Notes under the pieces: model-generated
Seen by the model: only the letters and a program-made list of their open reading frames with translations
The model's database searches: none
Told to the model about the DNA's origin: nothing
In this document: piece after piece, positions 1 through 6,447 of the stretch
Numbering within the stretch: position 1 is the first letter of the stretch
Layout: every line of letters begins with the position of its first letter
Translations under genes and position numbers: made by a program
Assembly (NCBI GenBank): GCA_002308275.1
Contig: DBWF01000055.1
Span: forward strand, 1-11,550
Source of the DNA: Caryophanales bacterium UBA1245
Lineage (GTDB): Bacteria > Bacillota_I > Bacilli_A > ML615J-28 > CAG-313
Direction of reading: 5' to 3'
DNA: 11,550 bases

Positions 1-959
1 GGAATTTGTGGTTGATAACCAGTCGCATTATTGCCAATATTAACCTTCTTTATCGAAGTAAAATGATAATCAGCTGGTGGTAATTCAATTACCATATCAT
101 TATTGATTTGTCTAAACCTGGCATATAAAACTACATCATGAGTGGTAATACCCTCTAAATCTTTGTATGGGTATAGTGAAATATCTGATGCATACCAGCC
201 ATCAAAGACATAGTTTTCTTTTTCTGGGGTAGGTAGAGTTACTTCTTCACCTGGTGTAAAGGCGCTAGGCTCAAAATTTACAACCCTACCATCAACATAA
301 TAAGTAATATTTAAATAGTCATAAGTTGCTACACCATTAATAATGGTGTCATCCGTAATATTAGTACAAGGCTTGTCCCAAGTTACGTGCATCCTTTCTT
401 CAAATGTTGGATACGTAGCATCACTACCATATTCCACACTTTGGGTTTCAACAAGTTTACCATTTAACATAAATTTAACGGTTAGGCTCTTTGTTGTATA
501 AGACTCTAAAGTATAAATATAGGTAATAGAAGTCGCGGTCTTTTCAATCTCACGGTGCCAATAAGCCCTTGCCATATAACTAGGTAGCGCAGGATCATCG
601 ACAGGATCATAATATTTACCACTATATTGATAATAAACAGCACCATCAATATAATAATATACGCTCTTATCCATCTCGGTAATATAGCGAACAACGTTTA
701 AGTCTTCCACAACCTTTTCTAAATCATCATTATATTCGCCATAGTCATAATAATAACCGGTTTGAGGAGCTACCTTTGGCACGTAGGCTTCACCTTTTTT
801 GACCACAGCTTCTTCGACGAGGTTTCCATCTTCATCAAGAACGGTAACGCTAAATTCGCTATCTTCTTCTTTTGGTTGATCCCCGCCCATATTGAGCTCG
901 CATGAAGCTAAAAACAAAACAAATAATAAACTAATAATAATGAATCTAATTTTTTTCAT
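1..959 (-). CDS. Surface lipoprotein with InlB/Flg_new-type repeats (C-terminus cut by window edge)
   Basis: This gene encodes an exported lipoprotein; 319 codons are visible and the reading frame is still open at the left edge. Residues 1-20 form a lipoprotein signal peptide: MKK, a hydrophobic core, then the lipobox LASC with Cys20 as the acylated residue. An acidic, Gly/Pro-containing linker follows (about 21-34). The rest is a chain of Tyr- and Thr-rich beta modules, roughly 35-95, 98-155, 158-215 and 216-282. The last contains YYVDG and FDGWY, the signature of Listeria-Bacteroides (Flg_new / InlB B-type) repeats, which usually act as surface stalks or adhesion modules. The start codon lies one base after the SGNH gene's stop, and its weak GTGGTG ribosome site is inside that gene's last codons, so translation is probably coupled. 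No catalytic domain is visible; one could follow beyond the edge. Repeat class is fairly sure; ligand and function are unknown. Confidence 0.85.
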   Translation of the reverse strand, partial: MKKIRFIIISLLFVLFLASCELNMGGDQPKEEDSEFSVTVLDEDGNLVEEAVVKKGEAYVPKVAPQTGYYYDYGEYNDDLEKVVEDLNVVRYITEMDKSVYYYIDGAVYYQYSGKYYDPVDDPALPSYMARAYWHREIEKTATSITYIYTLESYTTKSLTVKFMLNGKLVETQSVEYGSDATYPTFEERMHVTWDKPCTNITDDTIINGVATYDYLNITYYVDGRVVNFEPSAFTPGEEVTLPTPEKENYVFDGWYASDISLYPYKDLEGITTHDVVLYARFRQINNDMVIELPPADYHFTSIKKVNIGNNATGYQPQI

Positions 960-960
960 T

Positions 961-2262
961 TTATTCACCACTTTCATCTTTCATATCACTAACTAAGGCT
1001 CTAAAGAAAGCATCACCAATTTGTAGGTAGCCTTCCATCGTTGGATGAACACCATTTGTACCTAACTTTTCAGTTAGAGCGCTTCTAGCATTAACTGGTG
1101 TATCCACACTTGGCATACTATGTTCAACATCAAATTGAGCTTTCATATCAATATAACGAACCCATGTTTTGTATTCATCACATTCGGTTAGTTTCTCTAA
1201 AAACATATCATAATTATAGGCCGTATAAACATCGCCTAAAGTATCACTGTAGAAGCCACGACAACCATAGTTTGCGGTGATACCGCCATTTACAGATGGC
1301 GACTGAATACCAATCAATCCTACTTTACATAATGGATAATCACGTTTAATAGCATCAAGAATCATTCTAATATATTTTTCATGATGACTAAAGTCACTGC
1401 AAAATGGTTTATATTGACCATTCCAAGTAAGTAGAATATAAACATAGTCTAAATCAGGGAAACCTTTTCGGTCACAATACTCTTTGAAACTTGGTCCTTG
1501 TAGCTTCTCACTCCAGAAAGGATTAGTTTCTTCATATTGATAACTCTCAACTGTAATATCACTAATATGAATACCGCCTTCTAGATGCGTAAAAGTCTTA
1601 CCAATATTAGGACTACAACCAATATTACCAGGTCCTCTCTTAAATTTAAGTTGGTCTTTTTCAATAGTCTCTAAGTACCACTTCTTACCATTTGATTCCC
1701 AAAGACTTTCTTGGTCGTGCTCATCAAAATGATGCTGGCATTTCACCCAAACGCTACTAGAAATACCGATGAAATCATTGGTACAAAATTCGCTCCATTT
1801 CCAACCACCAAAGCCGGTATAGCCAACTTTGCCATTATATTTTTCACCAACCATCCTTAAGCATTCGCCAAAACCTAGACCTTCTGGAGCGCCACCTTTT
1901 TCACAAAACCGTTGATATCCAACACTAGGCCATACACCATTAACAGTCAAGGAATCACCAAAGCATAAAATATTTACGATTCTGTTTGGTTTGGCAGCTT
2001 CGACGATATGGAGGTTGGTTTTAGATGATTCAATTAATTCATGATAATCATTATATAATGAAACTGTTAACTCATAATCACCAACATCAGCACTAGTAGG
2101 CGTAAGCGTATAATACCTAGGATAAGCTTTACCCTTCTCACAATCAATATGGATTACATACTTATAAGGATTAAGACTTCTAATAATCCCCCGATAAAAC
2201 ATTTCAAACTTATCACCAACCACTAAATCATAGCGTTTAGCAAGGGCTAGTAATTGACTCAT
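961..2262 (-). CDS. SGNH/GDSL-fold hydrolase (probable carbohydrate or other ester hydrolase)
   Basis: This 433-residue protein has no signal peptide, so it is probably cytoplasmic. Residues 1-90 look like a small beta domain (YPRYYTLTPTSADVGDY resembles the N-terminal module of many gut Bacillota and Bacteroidota SGNH proteins). The SGNH domain starts at about 95. Block I is FGDSL with nucleophile Ser104; block II is TGFGGWK with the oxyanion Gly near 151-152; block III is LLTWNGQ with Asn281; block V is TNGVHP with His406. The Asp usually three residues before the His is Asn403 here. A long beta-rich insertion (about 165-245) separates blocks II and III. It is the first gene of a two-gene unit with its own promoter and an AAGAAGAG ribosome site about 10 bases upstream of the ATG. 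The family contains acetylxylan, rhamnogalacturonan and other esterases; the substrate here cannot be inferred. A weakened or inactive enzyme is possible but not shown. Confidence 0.85.
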   Translation of the reverse strand: MSQLLALAKRYDLVVGDKFEMFYRGIIRSLNPYKYVIHIDCEKGKAYPRYYTLTPTSADVGDYELTVSLYNDYHELIESSKTNLHIVEAAKPNRIVNILCFGDSLTVNGVWPSVGYQRFCEKGGAPEGLGFGECLRMVGEKYNGKVGYTGFGGWKWSEFCTNDFIGISSSVWVKCQHHFDEHDQESLWESNGKKWYLETIEKDQLKFKRGPGNIGCSPNIGKTFTHLEGGIHISDITVESYQYEETNPFWSEKLQGPSFKEYCDRKGFPDLDYVYILLTWNGQYKPFCSDFSHHEKYIRMILDAIKRDYPLCKVGLIGIQSPSVNGGITANYGCRGFYSDTLGDVYTAYNYDMFLEKLTECDEYKTWVRYIDMKAQFDVEHSMPSVDTPVNARSALTEKLGTNGVHPTMEGYLQIGDAFFRALVSDMKDESGE

Positions 2263-2288
2263 TTTTACATCACTCTTCTTTCATTTAA

Positions 2289-2297
2289 ATTATACCA
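2289..2297 (-). promoter_or_regulatory. Extended -10 promoter of the SGNH/lipoprotein unit
   Basis: On the minus strand the sequence reads TGG-TATAAT, a perfect -10 hexamer (2294-2289) with the TGn extension. It lies 26 bases before the ATG at 2262 and just past the upstream terminator. The region 17 bases upstream (ATCTTT) matches a -35 box poorly and overlaps the terminator stem, so the extended -10 probably carries most of the recognition. Inferred start of transcription is near 2282. Confidence 0.7.
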
Positions 2298-2307
2298 TAA
2301 AACCTTT

Positions 2308-2338
2308 AAAAAAAGATGCTAAACGATTTTTAGCATCT
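2308..2338 (-). terminator. Intrinsic terminator of the GH3-rlmCD-fMsr unit
   Basis: A perfect 10-bp stem (2329-2338 with 2314-2323; arm AGATGCTAAA) closes a 5-nt loop. On the minus strand six T follow directly (2313-2308). The first stem bases belong to the TAG stop codon of the fMsr gene (2337-2339), so terminator and coding end overlap. It separates the upstream operon from the SGNH promoter about 10 bases further on. Confidence 0.88.
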
Positions 2339-2771
2339 AAAAAATAGTCACAAGTAAACTTGCTATTTGTTCTAAAACTTTAGCTTCTTCTTCACTAAAG
2401 CGGTTTAAGATTGGCGCATCTAAATCAATCACCCCAACAACTTCATCATTTTTAATGATGGGTACCACAATTTCTGATTTGGATGCCGATGAACATGCAA
2501 TGTGACCTGGAAACTCATTTACATCAGGTACAATGATTGTTCTTTTCTCTTGAAATGCTGTTCCACAAACACCTTTACCTTTTGAAATAATGGTACATGC
2601 AACTTCTCCTTGGAAAGGGCCTAAATAGAGTTTATCTTCATGCACAAGATAAAAACCGCACCAATTAAGATTAGGCAGCTGATTAATGACCGCACTCGCA
2701 TTAGCTAGATTAGAAATAAGTGGTAAATTAGGGTCAATAAGACCTTTTATTTGTAAAACTAATTCTTCCAT
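2337..2771 (-). CDS. msrC: Free methionine-(R)-sulfoxide reductase (fRMsr, GAF-domain family)
   Basis: This enzyme reduces free L-methionine-(R)-sulfoxide in the cytosol, usually with thioredoxin as donor, restoring methionine after oxidation. The 144-residue protein is one GAF domain of normal family length. It carries the family blocks NWCGFYL (36-42), GPFQG.VACT (51-60), GKGVCG (65-70), FPGHIAC (87-93) and GVIDLDAP (113-120). The three redox cysteines are Cys59, Cys69 and Cys93; Glu100, Asp116 and Asp118 match the substrate-binding acids. One deviation is IAC-SS (residue 94), where homologues usually have IAC-D. The ATG is preceded by AGAGGTG with a 5-6 base spacer, and this site begins at the stop codon of rlmCD 10 bases upstream, so the two are co-transcribed. 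It is the last gene of its unit. The symbol follows the E. coli msrC (fRMsr) naming; the Bacillus homologue is called YtsP. Confidence 0.93.
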   Translation of the reverse strand: MEELVLQIKGLIDPNLPLISNLANASAVINQLPNLNWCGFYLVHEDKLYLGPFQGEVACTIISKGKGVCGTAFQEKRTIIVPDVNEFPGHIACSSASKSEIVVPIIKNDEVVGVIDLDAPILNRFSEEEAKVLEQIASLLVTIF

Positions 2772-2781
2772 TCAAACACCT

Positions 2782-4149
2782 CTATTTGTGGTTTAAGCAA
2801 ACAATACATTCAACGTTTGCGGTTTGAGGAAACATATCAAGTGGTTGAATGTTTAAAATATGGTATTTACTACTTAAGTGATTACAGTTTTTAGCCAGAG
2901 TTGCCGGATTACAAGAAACATAGATAATTTTAGCAACTGGATGTTCTTGTAAGTAGTGAATCAAATTTAAATCCATCCCGGTTCTAGGTGGATCAACAAT
3001 TAAGACATCAGGCGTCCAACCTTTTTTAGCAAATTGATATAAGTGTGGTAAGACTTCACCATGATAAAACATTGCATTTTCGACTTTATTAAGTTTAGCA
3101 TTATCATTAGCATTTTGGATAGCTTGGACATTATTATCAATGCCACGAACTTCTTTTACCTTACCACTAATAAATAGTCCAATTGTGCCCACGCCACAAT
3201 AAGCATCTAGGACCTTTTCAGAGCCATTAAACTTGGCAATATTTGTTAATTCTTGATAAAGCTTTGTGGTTTGTGATAGATTTAGTTGGAAGAAAGACAT
3301 TGGTAGCAGTTTAAAGTGATAATCACCAATCGCCTCAGTTATCGTTTCCTCACCAATAATTAGTTTAGTTGGTGAGCCAAAGTTTTCTAAAGCATCGGTT
3401 TCATTATTAATACTATAGTTAACACTAGCTACATGAGGAATCTTAATTAATTCTTTTGCAATCTTGATTGTTCTTTCATCTTCCTTATATAATATAAGCG
3501 TAACTTGAATTTCACCACTATAAGTACTTGAGCGAACCACAATATGCCTTAAAACGCCTTCTCTACTTTTTGGGTGATAAGCAATAACTTGATGTTTAGT
3601 TAGTACTTCACAAATTTGTTTAATACATTTTTGTAAATCTTTCTTTTCTACTAAGCAATCTTCAATATAAACAAGGCGAAGCGTATTCTCTTCATAAAGG
3701 CCAGTAACAAGTTTTTCACCATCAAAACGAACGGGATGCTTAGCTTTATTACGATAGCACCAAGGTTCTTCCATTCCAATCGTCTCTTTAAAAATCTTAG
3801 GATTTAATTCCTTATGATAATACTTAGTAAAAGCCTCTTCCACAAGAGCTTTTTTAATATCTAATTGGAATTGATATTTGGCATGTTGGAGACTACAACC
3901 GCCACATTTTTCATAATATGGACATAATGGTTTAATCCGCATAGGTGAAGCATCCCCTTTAAGGCGGACAATAGCTGCTTTAGCATATTGAGGGTAGACT
4001 TCTGTTAAGCGTACTACTACTTCTTCACCAGGTAGTGCGCCATCAACAAAAACTGCCAAACGCTTATAATAGCCAATCCCTTCACCATTAATGCCAATTC
4101 TTTTAATTGTTAATAAGATTTCTTGATTCTTTTTTAAATCATTAGCCAT
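2782..4149 (-). CDS. rlmCD: 23S rRNA (uracil-5-)-methyltransferase, RlmCD/RlmD (TrmA/RumA) family
   Basis: This enzyme uses SAM to form 5-methyluridine in 23S rRNA. In Gram-positives one enzyme, RlmCD, modifies both U747 and U1939 (E. coli numbering). Residues 1-65 form a TRAM RNA-binding domain. The 4Fe-4S ligands Cys76, Cys82 and Cys85 (CPYYEKCGGC) plus Cys165 are present. The C-terminal methyltransferase domain has LDAYCGVGT (314-322) for SAM, DPPRTGM (386-392), the nucleophile Cys413 in VSCNPATLAKN, and Glu447 in NVE as likely general base. Its 455 residues are normal for the family. AGAGGAA lies 7 bases before the ATG. It sits 32 bases after the GH3 gene with no terminator or clear promoter between them, so it is probably read from the GH3 promoter. 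Exact uridine targets are inferred from lineage; RlmD-only activity cannot be excluded. Confidence 0.93.
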   Translation of the reverse strand: MANDLKKNQEILLTIKRIGINGEGIGYYKRLAVFVDGALPGEEVVVRLTEVYPQYAKAAIVRLKGDASPMRIKPLCPYYEKCGGCSLQHAKYQFQLDIKKALVEEAFTKYYHKELNPKIFKETIGMEEPWCYRNKAKHPVRFDGEKLVTGLYEENTLRLVYIEDCLVEKKDLQKCIKQICEVLTKHQVIAYHPKSREGVLRHIVVRSSTYSGEIQVTLILYKEDERTIKIAKELIKIPHVASVNYSINNETDALENFGSPTKLIIGEETITEAIGDYHFKLLPMSFFQLNLSQTTKLYQELTNIAKFNGSEKVLDAYCGVGTIGLFISGKVKEVRGIDNNVQAIQNANDNAKLNKVENAMFYHGEVLPHLYQFAKKGWTPDVLIVDPPRTGMDLNLIHYLQEHPVAKIIYVSCNPATLAKNCNHLSSKYHILNIQPLDMFPQTANVECIVCLNHK

Positions 4150-4181
4150 ATTCTTATTCCTCTAACTCTTCTACAATTGTA

Positions 4182-6032
4182 TTAACGTGATAAAAAGTAT
4201 AATCTTTCAAATAAAACTTCATCACTAAATTCTAAATTTTCATCTAATTTATTAATTTGAATAGGTAAGTGACCTTCATAATCCTCGCCACTAAACATTT
4301 GGGAAATAGCAGCTGGAATATTAGGTCCATATTGTTTAATTTGACCAGTGGTAAGTGTTGGATCAACATTCATTACCCGTGGGCCATAACATAATACTAA
4401 AGCATCCGCATCGCTAAATCTTGCGACATCATAAGGTAGATTAGCACTTAAAATGATTGATTTGATATCTTTTTCTTTTAAAAGTCCAATAATCCGGGCA
4501 ATTTTACTTGCTGTATCACTCTTTAAATATGCTTTATTACCCATTGTTGAGATAATTACGACTTTATCGTATTGCCCAAAATCAAAGCTTGCTGGATTGA
4601 TGCTATCAAGAGTAGCAATATCGGCATGAGCTTCTACTACATTAAGAGCATAATTAATCGCTACATTATATGATACATCAGCAATAATCAATGCTTTTTC
4701 ACTACTTGCAACAGGTAGCGCATTTTCATTTTTAACAAGTGTTAGAGCATGCTTTGCAATTGTCCATTCAATATCATGGTTTTCTTTTGAACCAACAACA
4801 CTAATTTGGTTGATATCTTTAGCCTCATATCCTTCTAATAACTGGTGATTTGCCTTTAGAGTCAAAACTCTCTTAACTGCTGCATTTACCATATCGATAT
4901 CAATTACACCATCATTAACCATTTTTGCAACATCGCTAATATATTGTTTAAATTCAGCAATGCCGTTTCTTGTGCTAATATCAATTGGCATTAGTAGAAT
5001 ATCAACCCCCGCATTAATTGCTAGCTTTGCGACATCTAATTTATCAAAATGACTTGCGATTGCAGCCATCTCTAAAGCATCAGTTACTACAACGCCTTCA
5101 AAACCAAGTTTGTTTCTTAAAACATCTGTTAAAATTGTTTTTGATAACGTTGCTGGTAAGTTGATCAACTGTCCAGTTGAGGTTGAACGGTAAGTTTCAG
5201 TTTCAATTTGAGGATAAACAATATGCGCTGTCATAATCATTTCGATTTTTTTAGCATTTTGTTGATATGGATATAATTCAAAATCCAGTAATTGATCTAA
5301 AGTTTTATCAATCAAAGGTAGTCCAGTATGACTATCAGTTCCCGTATCACCATGTCCTGGGAAATGCTTAAGTGAGCCAATAATGTTACTGCCACTTAAT
5401 CCCTCTAAAAATCTAGCAACACAAGATGAAACGATTTCTTTATCATCAGAGAAACTTCTGACCCCAATAACTGGGTTATTAGGATTATTGTTAATATCCG
5501 TTACTGGTGCAAAATCAACATTAAAGCCAAGCGCTGAAAGTTCAATGCCAGTAAGTAAGCCAGCAGTTAGGCAGTCACTTTTGTGAGTTGATGCCCCAAG
5601 TGCCATATTACCAACTAAAGCAGTACCTTCTTCCAGTCTTGTTACTCTTCCACCTTCTTGGTCAACTGCGATTAATAACCCTGGTCGGCCTTCTTTTTGG
5701 TTAGCCTTTTGAATACTATCGATTAGTTTAAAGGTTTGTTCATTGCCAACGCAGTTTTGAGCAAACAGAATCATCCCCGCAAGCCCATATTCACCTAAAA
5801 GGCTTGCTACTTCATCCTTCATACTTGTGAAATTTACACCATCACGAGAGCGGCAAGCAAGCATCACCATTTGGCTAATCTTTTCTTCAACACTCATCGT
5901 GTTAATCATTTCGTTTATTTTTTGTTCTTTTTCATCAACAACTGGCTTGGTACCAGATGAAACATCAATTGTACAAGAGCCTAAAAATAAAAACATCATC
6001 AAGATACTTAATGACCAAATTAACTTTTTCAT
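4182..6032 (-). CDS. nagZ: Glycoside hydrolase family 3 beta-N-acetylhexosaminidase lipoprotein (NagZ-like)
   Basis: This is a membrane-anchored exoenzyme that should remove non-reducing beta-linked GlcNAc from peptidoglycan fragments or other chitobiose-type glycans outside the cell. With the chosen start it has 616 residues. Residues 1-20 are a lipoprotein signal ending in LGSC, with Cys20 as lipid site. The GH3 barrel (about 35-395) contains AVDQEGGR (122-129), LKHFPGHGDT (221-230), the Asp233-Ser-His235 acid/base dyad of NagZ-type enzymes, and VVVTDALEM with nucleophile Asp318. A C-terminal alpha/beta domain (about 420-616) gives the two-domain layout of Bacillus NagZ (YbbD). I chose the ATG at 6032 because AAGAGG (6046-6041) lies 8 bases upstream and the signal starts MKKLIW. 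In-frame ATGs at 6038 and 6053 are too close to the ribosome site or at the inferred transcript start. It is first in a unit with rlmCD and fMsr. The KHFPGHGDT and Asp-Ser-His motifs favour N-acetylhexosaminidase over beta-glucosidase. Confidence 0.93.
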   Translation of the reverse strand: MKKLIWSLSILMMFLFLGSCTIDVSSGTKPVVDEKEQKINEMINTMSVEEKISQMVMLACRSRDGVNFTSMKDEVASLLGEYGLAGMILFAQNCVGNEQTFKLIDSIQKANQKEGRPGLLIAVDQEGGRVTRLEEGTALVGNMALGASTHKSDCLTAGLLTGIELSALGFNVDFAPVTDINNNPNNPVIGVRSFSDDKEIVSSCVARFLEGLSGSNIIGSLKHFPGHGDTGTDSHTGLPLIDKTLDQLLDFELYPYQQNAKKIEMIMTAHIVYPQIETETYRSTSTGQLINLPATLSKTILTDVLRNKLGFEGVVVTDALEMAAIASHFDKLDVAKLAINAGVDILLMPIDISTRNGIAEFKQYISDVAKMVNDGVIDIDMVNAAVKRVLTLKANHQLLEGYEAKDINQISVVGSKENHDIEWTIAKHALTLVKNENALPVASSEKALIIADVSYNVAINYALNVVEAHADIATLDSINPASFDFGQYDKVVIISTMGNKAYLKSDTASKIARIIGLLKEKDIKSIILSANLPYDVARFSDADALVLCYGPRVMNVDPTLTTGQIKQYGPNIPAAISQMFSGEDYEGHLPIQINKLDENLEFSDEVLFERLYFLSR

Positions 6033-6040
6033 TATCATTA

Positions 6041-6046
6041 CCTCTT
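6041..6046 (-). promoter_or_regulatory. Ribosome-binding site that sets the GH3 start
   Basis: AAGAGG on the minus strand is 8 bases from the ATG at 6032, 2 bases from the ATG at 6038, and downstream of the ATG at 6053. Only the first spacing is normal, so the lipoprotein begins at 6032. Confidence 0.8.
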
Positions 6047-6058
6047 TTTCCAAATTGT

Positions 6059-6067
6059 ATTATATCA
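6059..6067 (-). promoter_or_regulatory. Extended -10 promoter of the GH3-rlmCD-fMsr unit
   Basis: The minus strand reads TGA-TATAAT (6067-6059), 26 bases before the ATG at 6032. A perfect TTGACA occurs at 6091-6086, but the spacer is 21 bases, longer than the usual 17; at 17 bases the hexamer is only CATAAT. The extended -10 probably compensates. Inferred transcription start is near 6052. Confidence 0.75.
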
Positions 6068-6097
6068 CATTTTACTAAATTATTATGTCAATGCAAT

Positions 6098-6127
6098 AAA
6101 AAAAGACTCTAATAAAAGAGTCTTTTT
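6098..6127 (-). terminator. Intrinsic terminator of the zinc-ribbon gene (possibly bidirectional)
   Basis: The core stem AGACTCT/AGAGTCT (6104-6110 with 6117-6123) closes a 6-base loop and is extended by A:T pairs. On the minus strand it ends in seven T (6104-6098), 11 bases after the zinc-ribbon stop codon. The T run on the other arm (6123-6127) would also allow termination in the plus direction, but no plus-strand gene feeds it. It insulates the GH3 promoter, whose TTGACA begins only 7 bases further on. Confidence 0.85.
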
Positions 6128-6138
6128 AAAACCGAAGT

Positions 6139-6324
6139 TTAGGCTTCAGGTGCTTGTTCTGATCCGGCAGCTTGTTCTTTTTGTTCTTTTAAAGCTTTGC
6201 GTGCATCGCGGCATGCTTTACAACGAACAGGTTCATGAAAACCGCGTTCAGCATAGAATGCTTGTTCGCCTTCAGTAAAAGTGAACTCTTTGCCACAATC
6301 TTTACAAACGATGACTTTATCCAT
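6139..6324 (-). CDS. Small zinc-ribbon protein (CxxC...CxxC, probable zinc-binding domain family)
   Basis: This 61-residue cytoplasmic protein has the pattern of the 'probable zinc-ribbon domain' family (zf-trcl type): VCKDCGKEFTFTEGEQAFY near the start, then EPVRCKACR. The four ligands are Cys7, Cys10, Cys35 and Cys38. A charged Lys/Glu-rich tail (about 41-61) follows. The family is common in Bacillota, and no member's role is one I can name with confidence. The ATG at 6324 is chosen because GGGGAGGA ends a few bases before it and homologues begin at this point. The frame stays open 17 codons upstream to a TTG at 6375, but that stretch has no ribosome site. It is a single-gene unit with its own promoter, an unusually long leader and a strong terminator. 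Confidence 0.85.
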   Translation of the reverse strand: MDKVIVCKDCGKEFTFTEGEQAFYAERGFHEPVRCKACRDARKALKEQKEQAAGSEQAPEA

Positions 6325-6405
6325 ATTTCCTCCCCAATTGATTTGACGTCTTGTTAAACTTTCCACCACCATCAAGAATAATGAGAGGAACCTAGCAAAA
6401 TATCT
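6325..6405 (-). promoter_or_regulatory. Leader of the zinc-ribbon gene with possible Shine-Dalgarno masking
   Basis: From the inferred transcription start (about 6405) to the ATG is roughly 80 nt, while the other three units have leaders of about 20 nt. The very strong ribosome site GGGGAGGA (6335-6328) can pair with TTCCTCTC (6390-6383): eight consecutive pairs from GGGAGGAA (6334-6327), one of them G-U. That would hide the ribosome site. No known riboswitch or T-box motif is recognisable. The pairing is seen; the regulation is inference. Confidence 0.35.
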
Positions 6406-6411
6406 ACTTTA

Positions 6412-6441
6412 ATTATATCAAAAATAAAATAATAATTTCAA
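6412..6441 (-). promoter_or_regulatory. Promoter of the zinc-ribbon gene
   Basis: The minus strand has TTGAAA (6441-6436), an 18-base spacer and TGA-TATAAT ending at 6412. This is the best -35/-10 pair among the four minus-strand promoters. It starts only a few bases after the permease stop codon (6448-6450). No terminator is visible between them, so read-through from the ABC genes is possible. Confidence 0.75.
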
Positions 6442-6447
6442 CAAATA

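Noticed and set aside
506..694. A 62-residue hydrophobic open frame on the minus strand
   Set aside because: It lies out of frame wholly inside the lipoprotein gene, has no ribosome site of note, and the lipoprotein frame shows clear signal peptide and repeat motifs.
6033..6053. Longer GH3 protein starting at the ATG at 6053
   Set aside because: The inferred transcript start is at about the same base and the ribosome site lies downstream of it, so that start could not be used.
5827..6078. Plus-strand open frame opposite the GH3 signal peptide region
   Set aside because: Antisense shadow of a well-supported GH3 gene; no promoter or ribosome site seen.
6325..6375. N-terminal extension of the zinc-ribbon protein to TTG 6375 or ATG 6372
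   Set aside because: No ribosome site precedes either codon, and the strong GGGGAGGA immediately before ATG 6324 together with the family's usual N-terminus favours the short form.
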